In this document: piece by piece, positions 31,697 through 40,798 of the stretch | Numbering within the stretch: position 1 is the first letter of the stretch | How the letters are laid out: each line of letters starts with the position of its first letter | Notes under the pieces: model-generated | Databases searched by the model: none | The model's input: the letters and a program-made list of their open reading frames with translations, nothing else | What the model was told of the DNA's origin: nothing | Assembly (NCBI GenBank): GCA_913057675.1 | Contig: CAJXOL010000007.1 | Span: forward strand, 1 to 40,847 | DNA length: 40,847 nucleotides | Origin: an uncultured Pseudomonadota bacterium | GTDB lineage: Bacteria > Pseudomonadota > Gammaproteobacteria > Burkholderiales > Eutrophovitaceae | Reading direction: 5' to 3' | Translations under genes and position numbers: made by a program

Positions 31697-32743
31697 TTAG
31701 ATCATGCCTCTCCGAGATGCAATTGAATGAGTGACGCAAAGGCTTGTTATAAAGAGTAATGAAGCAACTGCCTGATGAGCTACTCCAAGAATTACGGGGA
31801 CACCTGAAAGTAGGGTAGCTATACCGAGAATCATTTGTGCAGTGAGTAGGCAGAGCATTAAGCTAGAAAAATTCTTAGTGCGAAGTGATACATCTCTTCG
31901 TCGCAGTCTAAACCAAAATATAGGTATTAAAGCTGCAAGAGTATAGGCGATAATCCGGTGATTAAATTGCACTGTAGTCATGTTCTCAAAGAAGTTCGTC
32001 CACCATGGTGAGAGTGCGAAAAGGTCAGGCGGTATAAAACTATTTCCCATAAGCGGAAAGGTGTTGTAAATGAGTCCTGCTCTCAATCCGGCTACGAATC
32101 CGCCAGACACGACCATAATTAGCAACAGTAGATTAATTGCTATCGAAAATTTGTACATTTTCTTAGCGGGAATGTTTAAATTAGCCTTCGAGGGGTAAAG
32201 TACGGTCAGAGCGGTCCAAGTTATCGCCCCAAAAATTAGAAACGCGATTGATAGGTGGGCTGTTAAGCGATATTGACTGACATTGGGGTCATCTACTAAT
32301 CCGCTCGCAACCATGTACCAACCCATGCCGCCTTGAAGTCCGCCCAGCGCAAATATGCCCAGCAAGCGAGCGACTAAACCGCCGTTGAGGCGCCCCATCA
32401 ACATGAAGTAGATAAACGGTATGAAAAACACTAGGCCAATGAGACGTCCTAACAATCTATGGAAGTACTCCCACCAAAAAATCACTTTAAATTCATCAAG
32501 TGACATGCCGTAGTTGATTAGCTGGTACTCGGGACTACCTTTATATTCATCGAATACTTGGAGCCAATCGGCATAATTCAGGGGCGGGATGGTGCCGATA
32601 AGCGGCTCCCATTCCACAATAGACAGCCCTGAGTGGGTGAGGCGAGTTGCGCCACCAACAATGATCATGCAAAAAACCATCAATCCGCAGATGGCCAGCC
32701 AGCTGACAACTTGTTTTTGGTGGAGGGTTGAAAGTTTTTCCAT
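31697..32743 (-). CDS. ctaA: Heme A synthase (CtaA/COX15)
   Basis: A 348-aa inner-membrane enzyme that oxidises heme O to heme A for aa3-type cytochrome oxidase. About eight transmembrane helices are visible, starting WLAICGLMVFCMIIVGGATRL. Family marks are RLTHSGLSIVEWEPLIG, the heme-ligand helices WEYFHRLLGRLIG and FNHRIIAYTLA, and VAHQAVASLLF near the end. The form matches type-2 COX15 of proteobacteria. It sits between the BKACE gene (27-nt gap) and the thiolase rather than beside cytochrome oxidase genes. Confidence 0.95.
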   Translation of the reverse strand: MEKLSTLHQKQVVSWLAICGLMVFCMIIVGGATRLTHSGLSIVEWEPLIGTIPPLNYADWLQVFDEYKGSPEYQLINYGMSLDEFKVIFWWEYFHRLLGRLIGLVFFIPFIYFMLMGRLNGGLVARLLGIFALGGLQGGMGWYMVASGLVDDPNVSQYRLTAHLSIAFLIFGAITWTALTVLYPSKANLNIPAKKMYKFSIAINLLLLIMVVSGGFVAGLRAGLIYNTFPLMGNSFIPPDLFALSPWWTNFFENMTTVQFNHRIIAYTLAALIPIFWFRLRRRDVSLRTKNFSSLMLCLLTAQMILGIATLLSGVPVILGVAHQAVASLLFITSLCVTHSIASRRGMI

Positions 32744-32770
32744 GTTTTTTTCTATAAAACAAATGTGCTA

Positions 32771-33697
32771 TTAGAAGTTGACTTGATCTCTGCCTTTTAG
32801 TTTCAACATCGATCGAGCCTCGTCTGGAGATGCAGTCTCGAGTCCTAGGTCTTCCATAATTCTCTTAATTTTGATGACTTGCTCCGCATTAGAGGTCGCG
32901 AGCGTTCCTTTTCCGCCCCATAAGCTATCCTCAAGACCTACCCGGACGTTACCACCCATGACCGCAGACTGAGTGGCAACATACATCTGGTTACTCCCGG
33001 CACCGAGTACTGACCATAAGTAATCGTCCCCGAATAATCTGTCTGCTGTTCGTTTCATATGCATCACGTCTTCAGCATGAGGGCCAATACCACCTCGTAA
33101 TCCAAACACAGATTGAATGAGAAATGGAGCTTTAATCAGGCCACGGTCCATGAAGTGTGCCGCGGTGTATAGGTGCCCTATGTCATAGCATTCAATTTCA
33201 AATCGAGTGTTGTTGTTGCCGCATGATTCTAAAATGTAGGCGATGTCTTTAAATGTATTTTTAAAAATACGATCATCAGATTCTTCTAAGTATGGTCGCT
33301 CCCAATCATGCTTGAAATCTTTGAAACGGTTAAGCATCTCGTAAAGCCCAAAGTTCATGGAGCCCATGTTCAAAGAAGCTACTTCTGGCTTTAATTGAAG
33401 TGCCGGTTGCAGTCTCTCCTCGACACTCATGGTCGGCGCGCCACCCGTGGTGATATTGATAACAACATCGCTATTTTTAGCAATTGTCGGTAAAAACTTA
33501 AGAAACATATCGGGGTCTTGAGTTGGCTTACCATCTTTTGGATCCCTGGCATGTAAGTGGACTATCGCTGCTCCAGCCTCAGCGGCACCTACCGCGGCCT
33601 CAGCAATTTCCTCTGGTGTAACTGGGAGATAAGGCGACATTGAAGGTGTGTGGATTGAGCCCGTCACAGCGCACGTGATAATTACTTTATTAGCCAT
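32771..33697 (-). CDS. Beta-keto acid cleavage enzyme (BKACE, DUF849)
   Basis: A 308-aa zinc TIM-barrel enzyme of the Kce/BKACE family. Members condense a beta-keto acid with acetyl-CoA and release acetoacetate plus a new acyl-CoA. Signature motifs: TGSIHTPSMSPYLPVTPEE (residues 12-30), zinc ligands H47 and H49 in VHLHARDPKDGKPTQ, and the later VRVGLEDSLWGGKG with the third ligand Glu. The family has many substrates (3-keto-5-aminohexanoate, dehydrocarnitine and others), so the substrate is open. The start is ATG 33697 with AAGGA 6 nt upstream; the frame is open to 33763. It lies 117 bp downstream of the hydroxyacid dehydrogenase, which could make its keto-acid substrate. Confidence 0.93.
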   Translation of the reverse strand: MANKVIITCAVTGSIHTPSMSPYLPVTPEEIAEAAVGAAEAGAAIVHLHARDPKDGKPTQDPDMFLKFLPTIAKNSDVVINITTGGAPTMSVEERLQPALQLKPEVASLNMGSMNFGLYEMLNRFKDFKHDWERPYLEESDDRIFKNTFKDIAYILESCGNNNTRFEIECYDIGHLYTAAHFMDRGLIKAPFLIQSVFGLRGGIGPHAEDVMHMKRTADRLFGDDYLWSVLGAGSNQMYVATQSAVMGGNVRVGLEDSLWGGKGTLATSNAEQVIKIKRIMEDLGLETASPDEARSMLKLKGRDQVNF

Positions 33698-33814
33698 ATT
33701 GGTTCCTTGGAGTGCTATTTGGTATTGATTAACTTGCGTCCACTTGCTCAATGACTGAGCCAAAAATCTGATGTTTATTGAAAAAAGATTAACATAAAAA
33801 ATTGTACTGTTTGG

Positions 33815-34750
33815 CTAATTGTGCGATTTGTTATTTCGTTTGTGCGCAATGAGCGCCATCAATCGTTGATCCCTCCAGGACTCTCTTTCAGGATGTTCCG
33901 AAAATGGCATGATCTTTCTGCGCTGAGACTCCACTTTCGCTACTAATTCTTCGTTCCAATCAGGATAGTTGATGCCACTCATCATGTCTGCATAAGCGTC
34001 GCCAAATCGAGCTGCGTAATCGGCAACCCCACCGGGGGCGTTTAGATCTATAGTCTCAAAAGGTCCCATAAAGGCCCACCTAAGTCCCAAGCCGTCTTTT
34101 ATGGTTTTATCCAGATCTTCTACTGAAACATAATCTTCATCCACAAGGCGCCAGGCTTCCCGTAATAATGCCGCTTGTAGTCGGTTGAGAATAAAACCTG
34201 CTACTTCTTTCTTGACAATAATTGGTGCTTGCCCAACTAGTTGATGAAGATCGTATGTCCTTTTTGTGATCTCGGGACTGGTCCATGGCGCCGGTGAGAC
34301 TTCGACGATCGGTGCTATGTGTGGCGGATTAACTGGGTGAGCCACAATGCACCGATGTCGACCTTCTAAGTGTTCGCTAAATAGAGATGTTTGTATGGTC
34401 GAGGTTGAGCTTGCGAGGATGCACTTTTCTGGTGCGAGGTTATCTAGTGTTTTGAATACTTCTTTTTTCATGTCAATATTTTCAGAAGTATTTTCTTGCA
34501 CATAAAAAGCGCTTGATACTGCCTCCTCAAGCGACTGGGCGGGAGTGATACGGCCGAGAATTGTTAGTGGGTCTTCGTCAATCAAACCGTATTCTTTGAG
34601 TTCAGCAAGTCCGTGACTAATTAAAGCAACGGCTTTCGTTACGGCACCGTCGAAGTTGTCATACAGCATGACTGGGTAGCCCGCCCTCGCAAACACTATG
34701 GCCCATGAGCGACCGATAAGCCCTGCGCCGATGATGGCAATATTTTTCAT
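33815..34750 (-). CDS. CRYL1/carnitine-dehydrogenase-type 3-hydroxyacid dehydrogenase
   Basis: A 311-aa NAD-dependent member of the 3-hydroxyacyl-CoA dehydrogenase superfamily. The Rossmann motif GAGLIGRSWA is at residues 8-17. Catalytic-domain motifs are ASSTSTIQTSLFSE, CIVAHPVNPPHIAPIVEV, KKEVAGFILNRLQAALLREA and DGLGLRWAFMGPFETIDLN. These resemble lambda-crystallin (L-gulonate dehydrogenase) more than pseudomonad L-carnitine dehydrogenase, by my recollection. The product would be a 3-keto acid, which fits the BKACE encoded next. It is the first gene of the minus-strand catabolic group. Confidence 0.88.
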   Translation of the reverse strand: MKNIAIIGAGLIGRSWAIVFARAGYPVMLYDNFDGAVTKAVALISHGLAELKEYGLIDEDPLTILGRITPAQSLEEAVSSAFYVQENTSENIDMKKEVFKTLDNLAPEKCILASSTSTIQTSLFSEHLEGRHRCIVAHPVNPPHIAPIVEVSPAPWTSPEITKRTYDLHQLVGQAPIIVKKEVAGFILNRLQAALLREAWRLVDEDYVSVEDLDKTIKDGLGLRWAFMGPFETIDLNAPGGVADYAARFGDAYADMMSGINYPDWNEELVAKVESQRRKIMPFSEHPERESWRDQRLMALIAHKRNNKSHN

Positions 34751-35016
34751 ATGTATCCTTATGAGGGTATGGGTATTAGTCGATCTGTAACAAGTTGTTT
34801 GAAGACTTTATTTCGATTTATAATTAAAAAGGATACTCGTTTTAGATGGTTCAAGATTGAATTGTCGTGATGTAATGAGCAGATTTTCTCGCAATACAAG
34901 GTATGATCCGAATAACCGTGGTTAGCAAAGTATATTTTTCTTTAAAAATATTTGTGAGCTAGTGTTTAGAGATGTAATTGTGAGTTGAGTGGAAAGTAAA
35001 TGCTGAGTCAGTGGAA
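34751..35016. other. Divergent intergenic region upstream of tsaB
   Basis: An AT-rich gap of 266 bp between the dehydrogenase and tsaB. A plus-strand promoter candidate is TTGTTT (34795-34800) - 18 bp - TATAAT (34819-34824), which would leave a ~190-nt leader. I see no gene, riboswitch or terminator in it. Confidence 0.4.
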
Positions 35017-35721
35017 ATGGATCAAAAAAATCTTATGTTAAATGTCTTGGCGATTGAGACATCTACAGAGGTGTGTTCAGTTGCCGTGTCAGTGAGTGGG
35101 GAACTACTCCTATTAGAAAAACATGTCGGTCAAAGGCATTCGGAAGTGATATTGCCGATGATTGATCAATTAATTCTGGATTCTGGTATCAGCCTCCAGC
35201 AAATGGATGTCATTGGTTTTGGGGCTGGACCGGGGTCCTTCACGGGGGTGCGTCTAGCCTGTAGTGTTGCTCAAGGGTTAGCCTTCGGAGTTAGTGTGCC
35301 TGTAGTGCCGGTATCCTCACTAGAGGCGCTAGCTCAAGCAACAAATTTTGAGAAAGTATTGATCTGTCAAGATGCTCGGATGAATCAGGTGTATTTCGCC
35401 ACATATGAGCGGAAAGATAGTAGTTGGGTGCCGTTAACGGAGCCGTGCGTGTGTGACCCTCAAGAAGTTACTGTTCCTATGGGGGGAGGATGGATCGCAT
35501 GTGGTAGCGGATTTATCTCGTACGAGGAGGAGTTTAAATCCTATTTTGGCTTATCGGGGCTGACGGTGAACGTTGATCACATCAATCCATCAGCAAGAGA
35601 AGTTCTGCTTATTGCAGAGCGAGAATTTAGTAATGGCCGCTATGTTGCAGCGGAAAATGCTGCTCCAACGTATGTTAGAAACAAAGTAGCACTCACGCTA
35701 GATGAACAAGCCTCTCGATAA
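35017..35721 (+). CDS. tsaB: TsaB, tRNA t6A biosynthesis scaffold
   Basis: A ~234-aa ASKHA-fold protein that partners TsaD and TsaE in making N6-threonylcarbamoyladenosine at tRNA position 37. The start region LNVLAIETSTEVCSVAVSV and the loop VIGFGAGPGSFTGVRLACSVAQGLA are diagnostic. Three starts compete: GTG 35011, ATG 35017 and ATG 35035. The family usually begins just before the LAIETST strand, which would favour 35035, but no ribosome binding site decides it. The stop lies within rimI, with 20 nt of overlap. Confidence 0.94.
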   Translation: MDQKNLMLNVLAIETSTEVCSVAVSVSGELLLLEKHVGQRHSEVILPMIDQLILDSGISLQQMDVIGFGAGPGSFTGVRLACSVAQGLAFGVSVPVVPVSSLEALAQATNFEKVLICQDARMNQVYFATYERKDSSWVPLTEPCVCDPQEVTVPMGGGWIACGSGFISYEEEFKSYFGLSGLTVNVDHINPSAREVLLIAEREFSNGRYVAAENAAPTYVRNKVALTLDEQASR

Positions 35722-36166
35722 GGCAAATCTAGTCGTCAGAACGATGTCCGAAGCAGATCTGCCATTGGTTCTACAAGTAGAGAAATCGATTTATGCGTAT
35801 CCCTGGACGCCAGGCAATTTTGCGGATTGTTTAGCCTCTGAGTATAGATGTTATGTTTTGACTTGTGATGGTGCGCTCATCGCCTACGCAGTCCAGATGG
35901 CAGTTTTGGATGAAATGCACCTGCTCAACTTGACTGTGTCGGATAATTTTCAACAAAAGGGAGTCGGTCGTTATCTTCTAGAATCACTGGTCAGTGATGC
36001 TCTGGCACTGCAGGCAGTTAAGATAATCTTGGAAGTAAGGCGCTCTAATTTCCCTGCTATATTTTTGTATGAATCACTAGAGTTTAAGCAAGTTGGATTA
36101 CGCAAGAATTATTATCCTGATCAAAGGGGTCGGGAAGATGCAATTGTAATGGAGATGTTGTTTTGA
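35702..36166 (+). CDS. rimI: RimI N-acetyltransferase
   Basis: A 154-aa GNAT acetyltransferase that acetylates the N-terminal Ala of ribosomal protein S18. Acetyl-CoA binding is seen in LTVSDNFQQKGVGRYLLESL (~85-104), with the preceding LDEMHLLNLTV strand. The C-terminal half has LEVRRSNFPAIFLYESLEFKQVGLRKNYY, the classical RimI motif. It overlaps tsaB upstream by 20 nt, and its TGA stop overlaps the TTG start of the next gene. Confidence 0.95.
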   Translation: MNKPLDKANLVVRTMSEADLPLVLQVEKSIYAYPWTPGNFADCLASEYRCYVLTCDGALIAYAVQMAVLDEMHLLNLTVSDNFQQKGVGRYLLESLVSDALALQAVKIILEVRRSNFPAIFLYESLEFKQVGLRKNYYPDQRGREDAIVMEMLF

Positions 36167-36882
36167 GTACCAGGGAAGAAATTTTGAGCGAAATCGGCAT
36201 AACGCCTATCTGGAGATTAGGCCATGGCCCTGATGGGTCTTCTACTAGCGCTGCCGCCCAGAACAATAGGACGGCACAACCCGCAGTTGAATATGATTCG
36301 CTCGAGAATGCTGGGCAGTTGCGCAAAAGTTCAGTGAGTATAAGTGATTCATGTGTTCTGTCGAGTTTTGGTGGTCATGTTGTGCTTGGTTCGGGCGACC
36401 ACCAAGCGGATTGGTTGTTTGTTGGCGAGCAATTGGAAGTAGAGGAGAATCTATCTAGTGAAACGTTCTCTGGGGAGGTCGGGAAATTACTCGACAATAT
36501 GTTGTCAGCAATGAATTTACGCCGCGATAATAAAGTCTATTTATTGAATGTCGTTCAGTCTCCACTTCCGAATGGCCAGGAGCCTGATCCAAATGAGAGT
36601 GTGGCTTGCACTCATTTTCTCGAGCAACAGATTCAATCCATTCAACCATCAATCCTCGTGGCGCTTGGTAGTCTTTCCGCGGAGCGTTTAATCAAACTCA
36701 ATCAAGACTTATCTGATTACCGACAGGTGAGGCATGAAAGTTGTGAGGTGAGTCTTGTGGTGACGTATCACCCGCAGGATTTATTAGAAAATTCTTTAGA
36801 GAAAGCAAATGTCTGGAAGGATCTTTGTTTTGCTATGGACATGATGAATAAAATTAAGCTTAAACAAGCGAATGTGAGCTAA
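36163..36882 (+). CDS. UDG-fold protein, probable DNA polymerase III psi subunit-like
   Basis: A 239-aa protein with a uracil-DNA-glycosylase fold. The core DWLFVGEQLEVEEN followed by GKLLDNMLSAM parallels motif A of family 4 UDG, and LVVTYHPQDLL parallels the motif with the C-terminal HPS/HPA. The four Fe-S cysteines of family 4 enzymes are not present, and the catalytic-loop residues are altered (GEQ rather than GEAPG). In gammaproteobacteria a UDG-related protein beside rimI is the psi subunit (HolD) of polymerase III, which fits location and divergence. A start at TTG 36163 overlaps the rimI stop, with GGAG about 10 nt upstream. A noncanonical glycosylase is the alternative. Confidence 0.7.
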   Translation: MSTREEILSEIGITPIWRLGHGPDGSSTSAAAQNNRTAQPAVEYDSLENAGQLRKSSVSISDSCVLSSFGGHVVLGSGDHQADWLFVGEQLEVEENLSSETFSGEVGKLLDNMLSAMNLRRDNKVYLLNVVQSPLPNGQEPDPNESVACTHFLEQQIQSIQPSILVALGSLSAERLIKLNQDLSDYRQVRHESCEVSLVVTYHPQDLLENSLEKANVWKDLCFAMDMMNKIKLKQANVS

Positions 36883-36890
36883 AACTAGTG

Positions 36891-37964
36891 ATGAATTCAA
36901 GACCTATTCAGGCAATAGTCAATCGAGATGCAATGCGGCACAATATTTCCTTGATTAAGAGTCTAGCGGGGAGTGCGAAAGTTTTTGCTGTAGTTAAGGC
37001 CGATGGATACGGTCATGGCTTGAGTCGTATTTTCCCTGCTCTTTCGCAGATCGACGGATTTGCGGTTATTGAGATGGATGCGGCAGCATTCTTGAGAGAA
37101 CAGGATGCTCGTAGACCCATATTATTGCTAGAGGGTGTTTTTAGTTCTGAGGAATTGAGTCTTGCGGCAGATCTTCAGCTTGATTTAGTTGTTCACAATA
37201 TTGAGCAGATTGCATTGCTCGAGAAATGCGAATTGTCGTATCCGTTCCATGTGTTTTTGAAAATAAACACTGGCATGAATCGCCTTGGCATCAAAGTCGA
37301 TGAGGTAATGCAATGTTATCAAGTGCTTTGTAGTTTGCCTGCTGTGGAACGGGTTACGGCGATGACGCATTATGCAGAGGCTGACTCTCCTAGAGGGGTT
37401 GATTGGCAAAATGCACAATTTTTAGAGGCGATTGGATCTTTGGTGGTCCCTGCTTGCAAGAGTAACTCTGCGGCATTATTTCGTTTTGGTCCGAATGAGG
37501 AAAGCTGGGTTCGACCCGGCATCGCGCTTTATGGGGCATCCCCGATGACGGATGTGTCCGCGAGTTCCTTGGGGTTGAAACCTGTGATGACCCTTAAATC
37601 TGGAATCATTGGTGTGCAAGAGATTGGCATCGGGGAGCGGGTAGGATACGGCGGAACGTTCACTGCGAACCAACATATGAAAATTGGCATAGTAGCAGGA
37701 GGATATGGCGACGGTTACCCTCGATCGATGCCCAATGGCACTCCTGTGATCGTTGATGGTATCCGCACCTGCACCGTAGGGCGAGTTTCGATGGATACGC
37801 TTGCGGTCGACTTAACTGATGTCCCAACAGGAAACGTCGGATCAACTGTTGTCCTCTGGGGGGAGGGATTACCTGTTGACGAGGTCGCTCAAAATGCTGG
37901 AACCATTGGCTACGAGCTATTGACTCGGTTGACCGCTCGAGTCCCTGTTTTCTGTTCTGACTGA
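36891..37964 (+). CDS. alr: Alanine racemase
   Basis: A 357-aa PLP enzyme interconverting L- and D-alanine for peptidoglycan. The PLP lysine lies in VFAVVKADGYGHGL (~K36 from this start), and the second base is Tyr in ERVGYGGTF (~253). HYAEAD and the phosphate-binding GRVSMDTLAVDLTD are also conserved. The length is normal. The start is ATG 36891 or the adjacent GTG 36888. It is 8 nt downstream of the UDG-fold gene and 38 nt upstream of radA; the alr-radA link is common in gammaproteobacteria. Confidence 0.96.
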   Translation: MNSRPIQAIVNRDAMRHNISLIKSLAGSAKVFAVVKADGYGHGLSRIFPALSQIDGFAVIEMDAAAFLREQDARRPILLLEGVFSSEELSLAADLQLDLVVHNIEQIALLEKCELSYPFHVFLKINTGMNRLGIKVDEVMQCYQVLCSLPAVERVTAMTHYAEADSPRGVDWQNAQFLEAIGSLVVPACKSNSAALFRFGPNEESWVRPGIALYGASPMTDVSASSLGLKPVMTLKSGIIGVQEIGIGERVGYGGTFTANQHMKIGIVAGGYGDGYPRSMPNGTPVIVDGIRTCTVGRVSMDTLAVDLTDVPTGNVGSTVVLWGEGLPVDEVAQNAGTIGYELLTRLTARVPVFCSD

Positions 37965-38002
37965 AATAGTGATTACCAGTCCACGCATAGATATAATGTG
38001 GT

Positions 38003-39352
38003 ATGAGCAAATCTAAGACGGCATTTGTATGTTCCAGTTGTGGCGGTCAGACTCAAAAGTGGGCTGGTCAGTGCCCACACTGCCATGAGTGGAACGTTCT
38101 CCAAGAGACAACTGTAACTCGCGGTGGGGAGCGTTATCAGCCCCTAAATCATACCAACACGTTGATACCGATAGGTTCAATCGAGGCCTCAGAGGAGGCG
38201 AGATTTTCCACGCATAGCAGTGAGTTAGATCGAGTGCTCGGTGGCGGTCTTGTAAGGGGAGGCGTAGTTCTTATCGGGGGTGACCCAGGGATTGGTAAGT
38301 CGACGTTATTACTCCAAGCCATGAGTGCGATGAGCGAAGATCACAAGGCCATTTACGTCAGCGGCGAAGAGTCATCACAACAGATCGGACTCAGAGCGCA
38401 GCGGTTAGATTTAAAATCGGAGAAGTTGCTTCTTTTATCTGAAATTCAGCTGAATAGAATACTGGATACTTTAACTCGAGAAAAGCCTGATGTTGCCGTC
38501 ATCGATTCTATTCAGACGGTCTATTCCGAGGACATACAGCCTGCGCCTGGTAGTGTGTCTCAGGTGAGGGAGTGTGCGGCCCAATTAACGCGCTTCGCTA
38601 AAGCGAATGGCACAACACTATTGTTGGTCGGGCATGTGACAAAAGAAGGTGCTATTGCTGGACCTCGCGTGCTTGAGCATATTGTTGATACGGTTTTATA
38701 TTTTGAGGGGGATGCTCACTCGAGTTTTCGGTTGGTTCGTTCGATTAAAAATCGATTTGGAGCGGCTAATGAGCTTGGTGTTTTTGCAATGACAGATAGA
38801 GGGCTTCGTGGAGTGGCGAACCCTTCAGCATTGTTTTTGTCACAACACGAAAAAGAAGTTGCTGGTTGTTGTGTGATGGTGACTCAGGAAGGTAGTCGTC
38901 CCCTTTTGGTAGAGTTACAAGCCCTTGTTGATACGTCCCACTCGGCGAACTCACGGCGACTTACCGTTGGGTTGGAGCAAAACCGATTGGCTATGTTGCT
39001 AGCGGTTTTGCATCGACACGCAGGTATAGCCGCATTCGATCAGGATGTTTTTGTTAATGCAGTTGGTGGTGTCAGAATTAATGAGCCGGCATCCGATTTG
39101 CCCGTCCTTTTGGCTATCGTTTCGTCATTGAGAGGGAAAGTAGTTGGTGGTAAAACTGTAGCCTTTGGTGAGATCGGTTTATCGGGTGAGGTCAGGGCGG
39201 TGCAGCGTGGTCAGGATCGTTTAAAAGAAGCGCTCAAACTTGGTTTTAATCGAGCCATCATTCCTATAGCAAATGCTCCTAAAATCAGCCCCAAGGGTAT
39301 CGAGTTGATCAAGGTAGAGCACATTAGCCAGGCCATCGATGCGATATTTTAG
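38003..39352 (+). CDS. radA: DNA repair protein RadA
   Basis: A 449-aa RecA-like ATPase that drives branch migration in recombinational repair. The N-terminal zinc finger is CSSCGGQTQKWAGQCPHC (residues 10-27). Walker A is GGDPGIGKST (~93-102), the RadA-specific motif is KNRFG (~248), and the C-terminus is the Lon-like domain (DVFVNAVGGVRINEPASDLP, AFGEIGLSGEVR). Length matches the family (about 455). Confidence 0.97.
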   Translation: MSKSKTAFVCSSCGGQTQKWAGQCPHCHEWNVLQETTVTRGGERYQPLNHTNTLIPIGSIEASEEARFSTHSSELDRVLGGGLVRGGVVLIGGDPGIGKSTLLLQAMSAMSEDHKAIYVSGEESSQQIGLRAQRLDLKSEKLLLLSEIQLNRILDTLTREKPDVAVIDSIQTVYSEDIQPAPGSVSQVRECAAQLTRFAKANGTTLLLVGHVTKEGAIAGPRVLEHIVDTVLYFEGDAHSSFRLVRSIKNRFGAANELGVFAMTDRGLRGVANPSALFLSQHEKEVAGCCVMVTQEGSRPLLVELQALVDTSHSANSRRLTVGLEQNRLAMLLAVLHRHAGIAAFDQDVFVNAVGGVRINEPASDLPVLLAIVSSLRGKVVGGKTVAFGEIGLSGEVRAVQRGQDRLKEALKLGFNRAIIPIANAPKISPKGIELIKVEHISQAIDAIF

Positions 39353-39400
39353 ATTGATTGATAAGGTAGCAAAGTATTTAATTAAAAGGTGTAATCGGTA

Positions 39401-40798
39401 ATGCATGACGCGTTTAATAAAGAGCTAGAAAAAAACAAAGGAAATTATGCGTCTTTGTCCCCGATTTCTCTTATCGCGTGGGCCGCAGATGTTTATCCAG
39501 AACGTATGGCTGTTGTCTATGGAGAACAGAAGCAAACATGGAAAGAAACTTATACTCGATGCAGGAAACTCGCCTCCGCGTTGGTTAGGCTTGGGGTGAA
39601 GCAGGGTGATACGGTCGCGATTATGGCGCCTAATACGCCGGCAATGTTTGAGGCACATTACGGTATACCGATGGCGGGTGCCGTTATTAATGCACTGAAT
39701 ACGCGTTTAGACTCAGGAGCGATTGCGTTTATGCTCCAACACGGATGTGCCAAGGTTTTTTTAGTCGATCGAGAGTATCACGAGGTCGTCAGTGCCGCGT
39801 TGGCAACGTTGGAGCAGAAACCGCTATTAATCGATATTGCTGATGCGAACCTCGTAGACATGCCGCTGTTGAGTGATATTGAATATGAAGCATTCATTCA
39901 GAGTGGAGATCCATTTTTTGAGCAGAAATTGCCTGAAGATGAGTGGGATGCGATTGCCTTGTCTTATACGTCTGGAACTACCGGTGACCCTAAAGGTGTT
40001 GTGACACATCATCGAGGTGCTTATTTAAATGCTCTTGGTAATGTGGTGACATGGACTATGCCCTATTTTTCAAGATATCTATGGACGCTACCCATGTTTC
40101 ACTGCAATGGTTGGTGCTTTCCCTGGACGTTAGCAATCGTTGCTGGGACAAATATTTGCCTTCGACGCGTTGATTCTGATGTCATTTTCGAATTAATACG
40201 AGACCATGGTGTCACACATATGTGTGGGGCGCCGGTGGTTTATAACACCTTGATCAACGCATCAGCCGGTAAAGATCAAAAGCTTAAATTACGGGTCAAA
40301 GGCATGATTGCTGGTGCAGCACCTCCGCGATCTGTAATTGAAGGTGCGGAGCTTCTGGGAGTTGACTTGACCCATGTGTATGGCCTGACCGAAGTTTATG
40401 GACCAGCTGCGGTGTGTGCGCAACATCCTGAATGGGAAAATCTATCATTGGAGGAGCGCGCTCAAAAAAATGGCCGTCAGGGTGTGCGTTATGTCGTGCA
40501 AGAAGGAATGGACGTTTTTGACTCTGAAACAATGCTTCCGGTAGCTCGTGACGGCCAGACAATAGGGGAAATCTGCTTTCGTGGCAACATCACGATGAAA
40601 GGATATTTGAAAAACCCGACTGCTACGCATGCCGCATTTAATGGAGGTTGGTTCCATACTGGGGATTTAGCCGTCATTGATGAGTTTGGTTACGTAACCA
40701 TTAAGGATCGATCCAAAGATATCATCATCTCAGGTGGTGAAAATATATCAACGATCGAGATTGAGGATGTCCTTTGTCAGGACAGCCGTGTTCTTGAG
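39401..40798 (+). CDS. Acyl-CoA ligase (AMP-forming), DmdB-like, truncated by contig end
   Basis: 466 codons are open from ATG 39401 (or an ATG in another frame at 39405) to the adapter junction at 40799. The protein is an ANL-family ligase that activates a carboxylic acid with ATP and CoA. Visible core motifs: YTSGTTGDPKGVVTHHRG (A3), HVYGLTEVYGP (A5), GGWFHTGDLAV (A7) and IKDRSKDIIISGGENIS (A8). The last ~70-80 residues with the A10 lysine are missing. The opening LSPISLIAWAADVYPE and APNTPAMFEAHYGIPMAGAV are typical of the medium-chain/DmdB-like subgroup. In DMSP demethylation DmdB acts on methylmercaptopropionate; here a short or medium acid is as likely. Any codons read into the adapter are artefact. 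Confidence 0.9.

Noticed and set aside
37992-37997. TATAAT just before radA as a promoter for radA
   Set aside because: The match is perfect, but no acceptable -35 is present and transcription would begin at the start codon; the gene is more likely read from the alr transcript.
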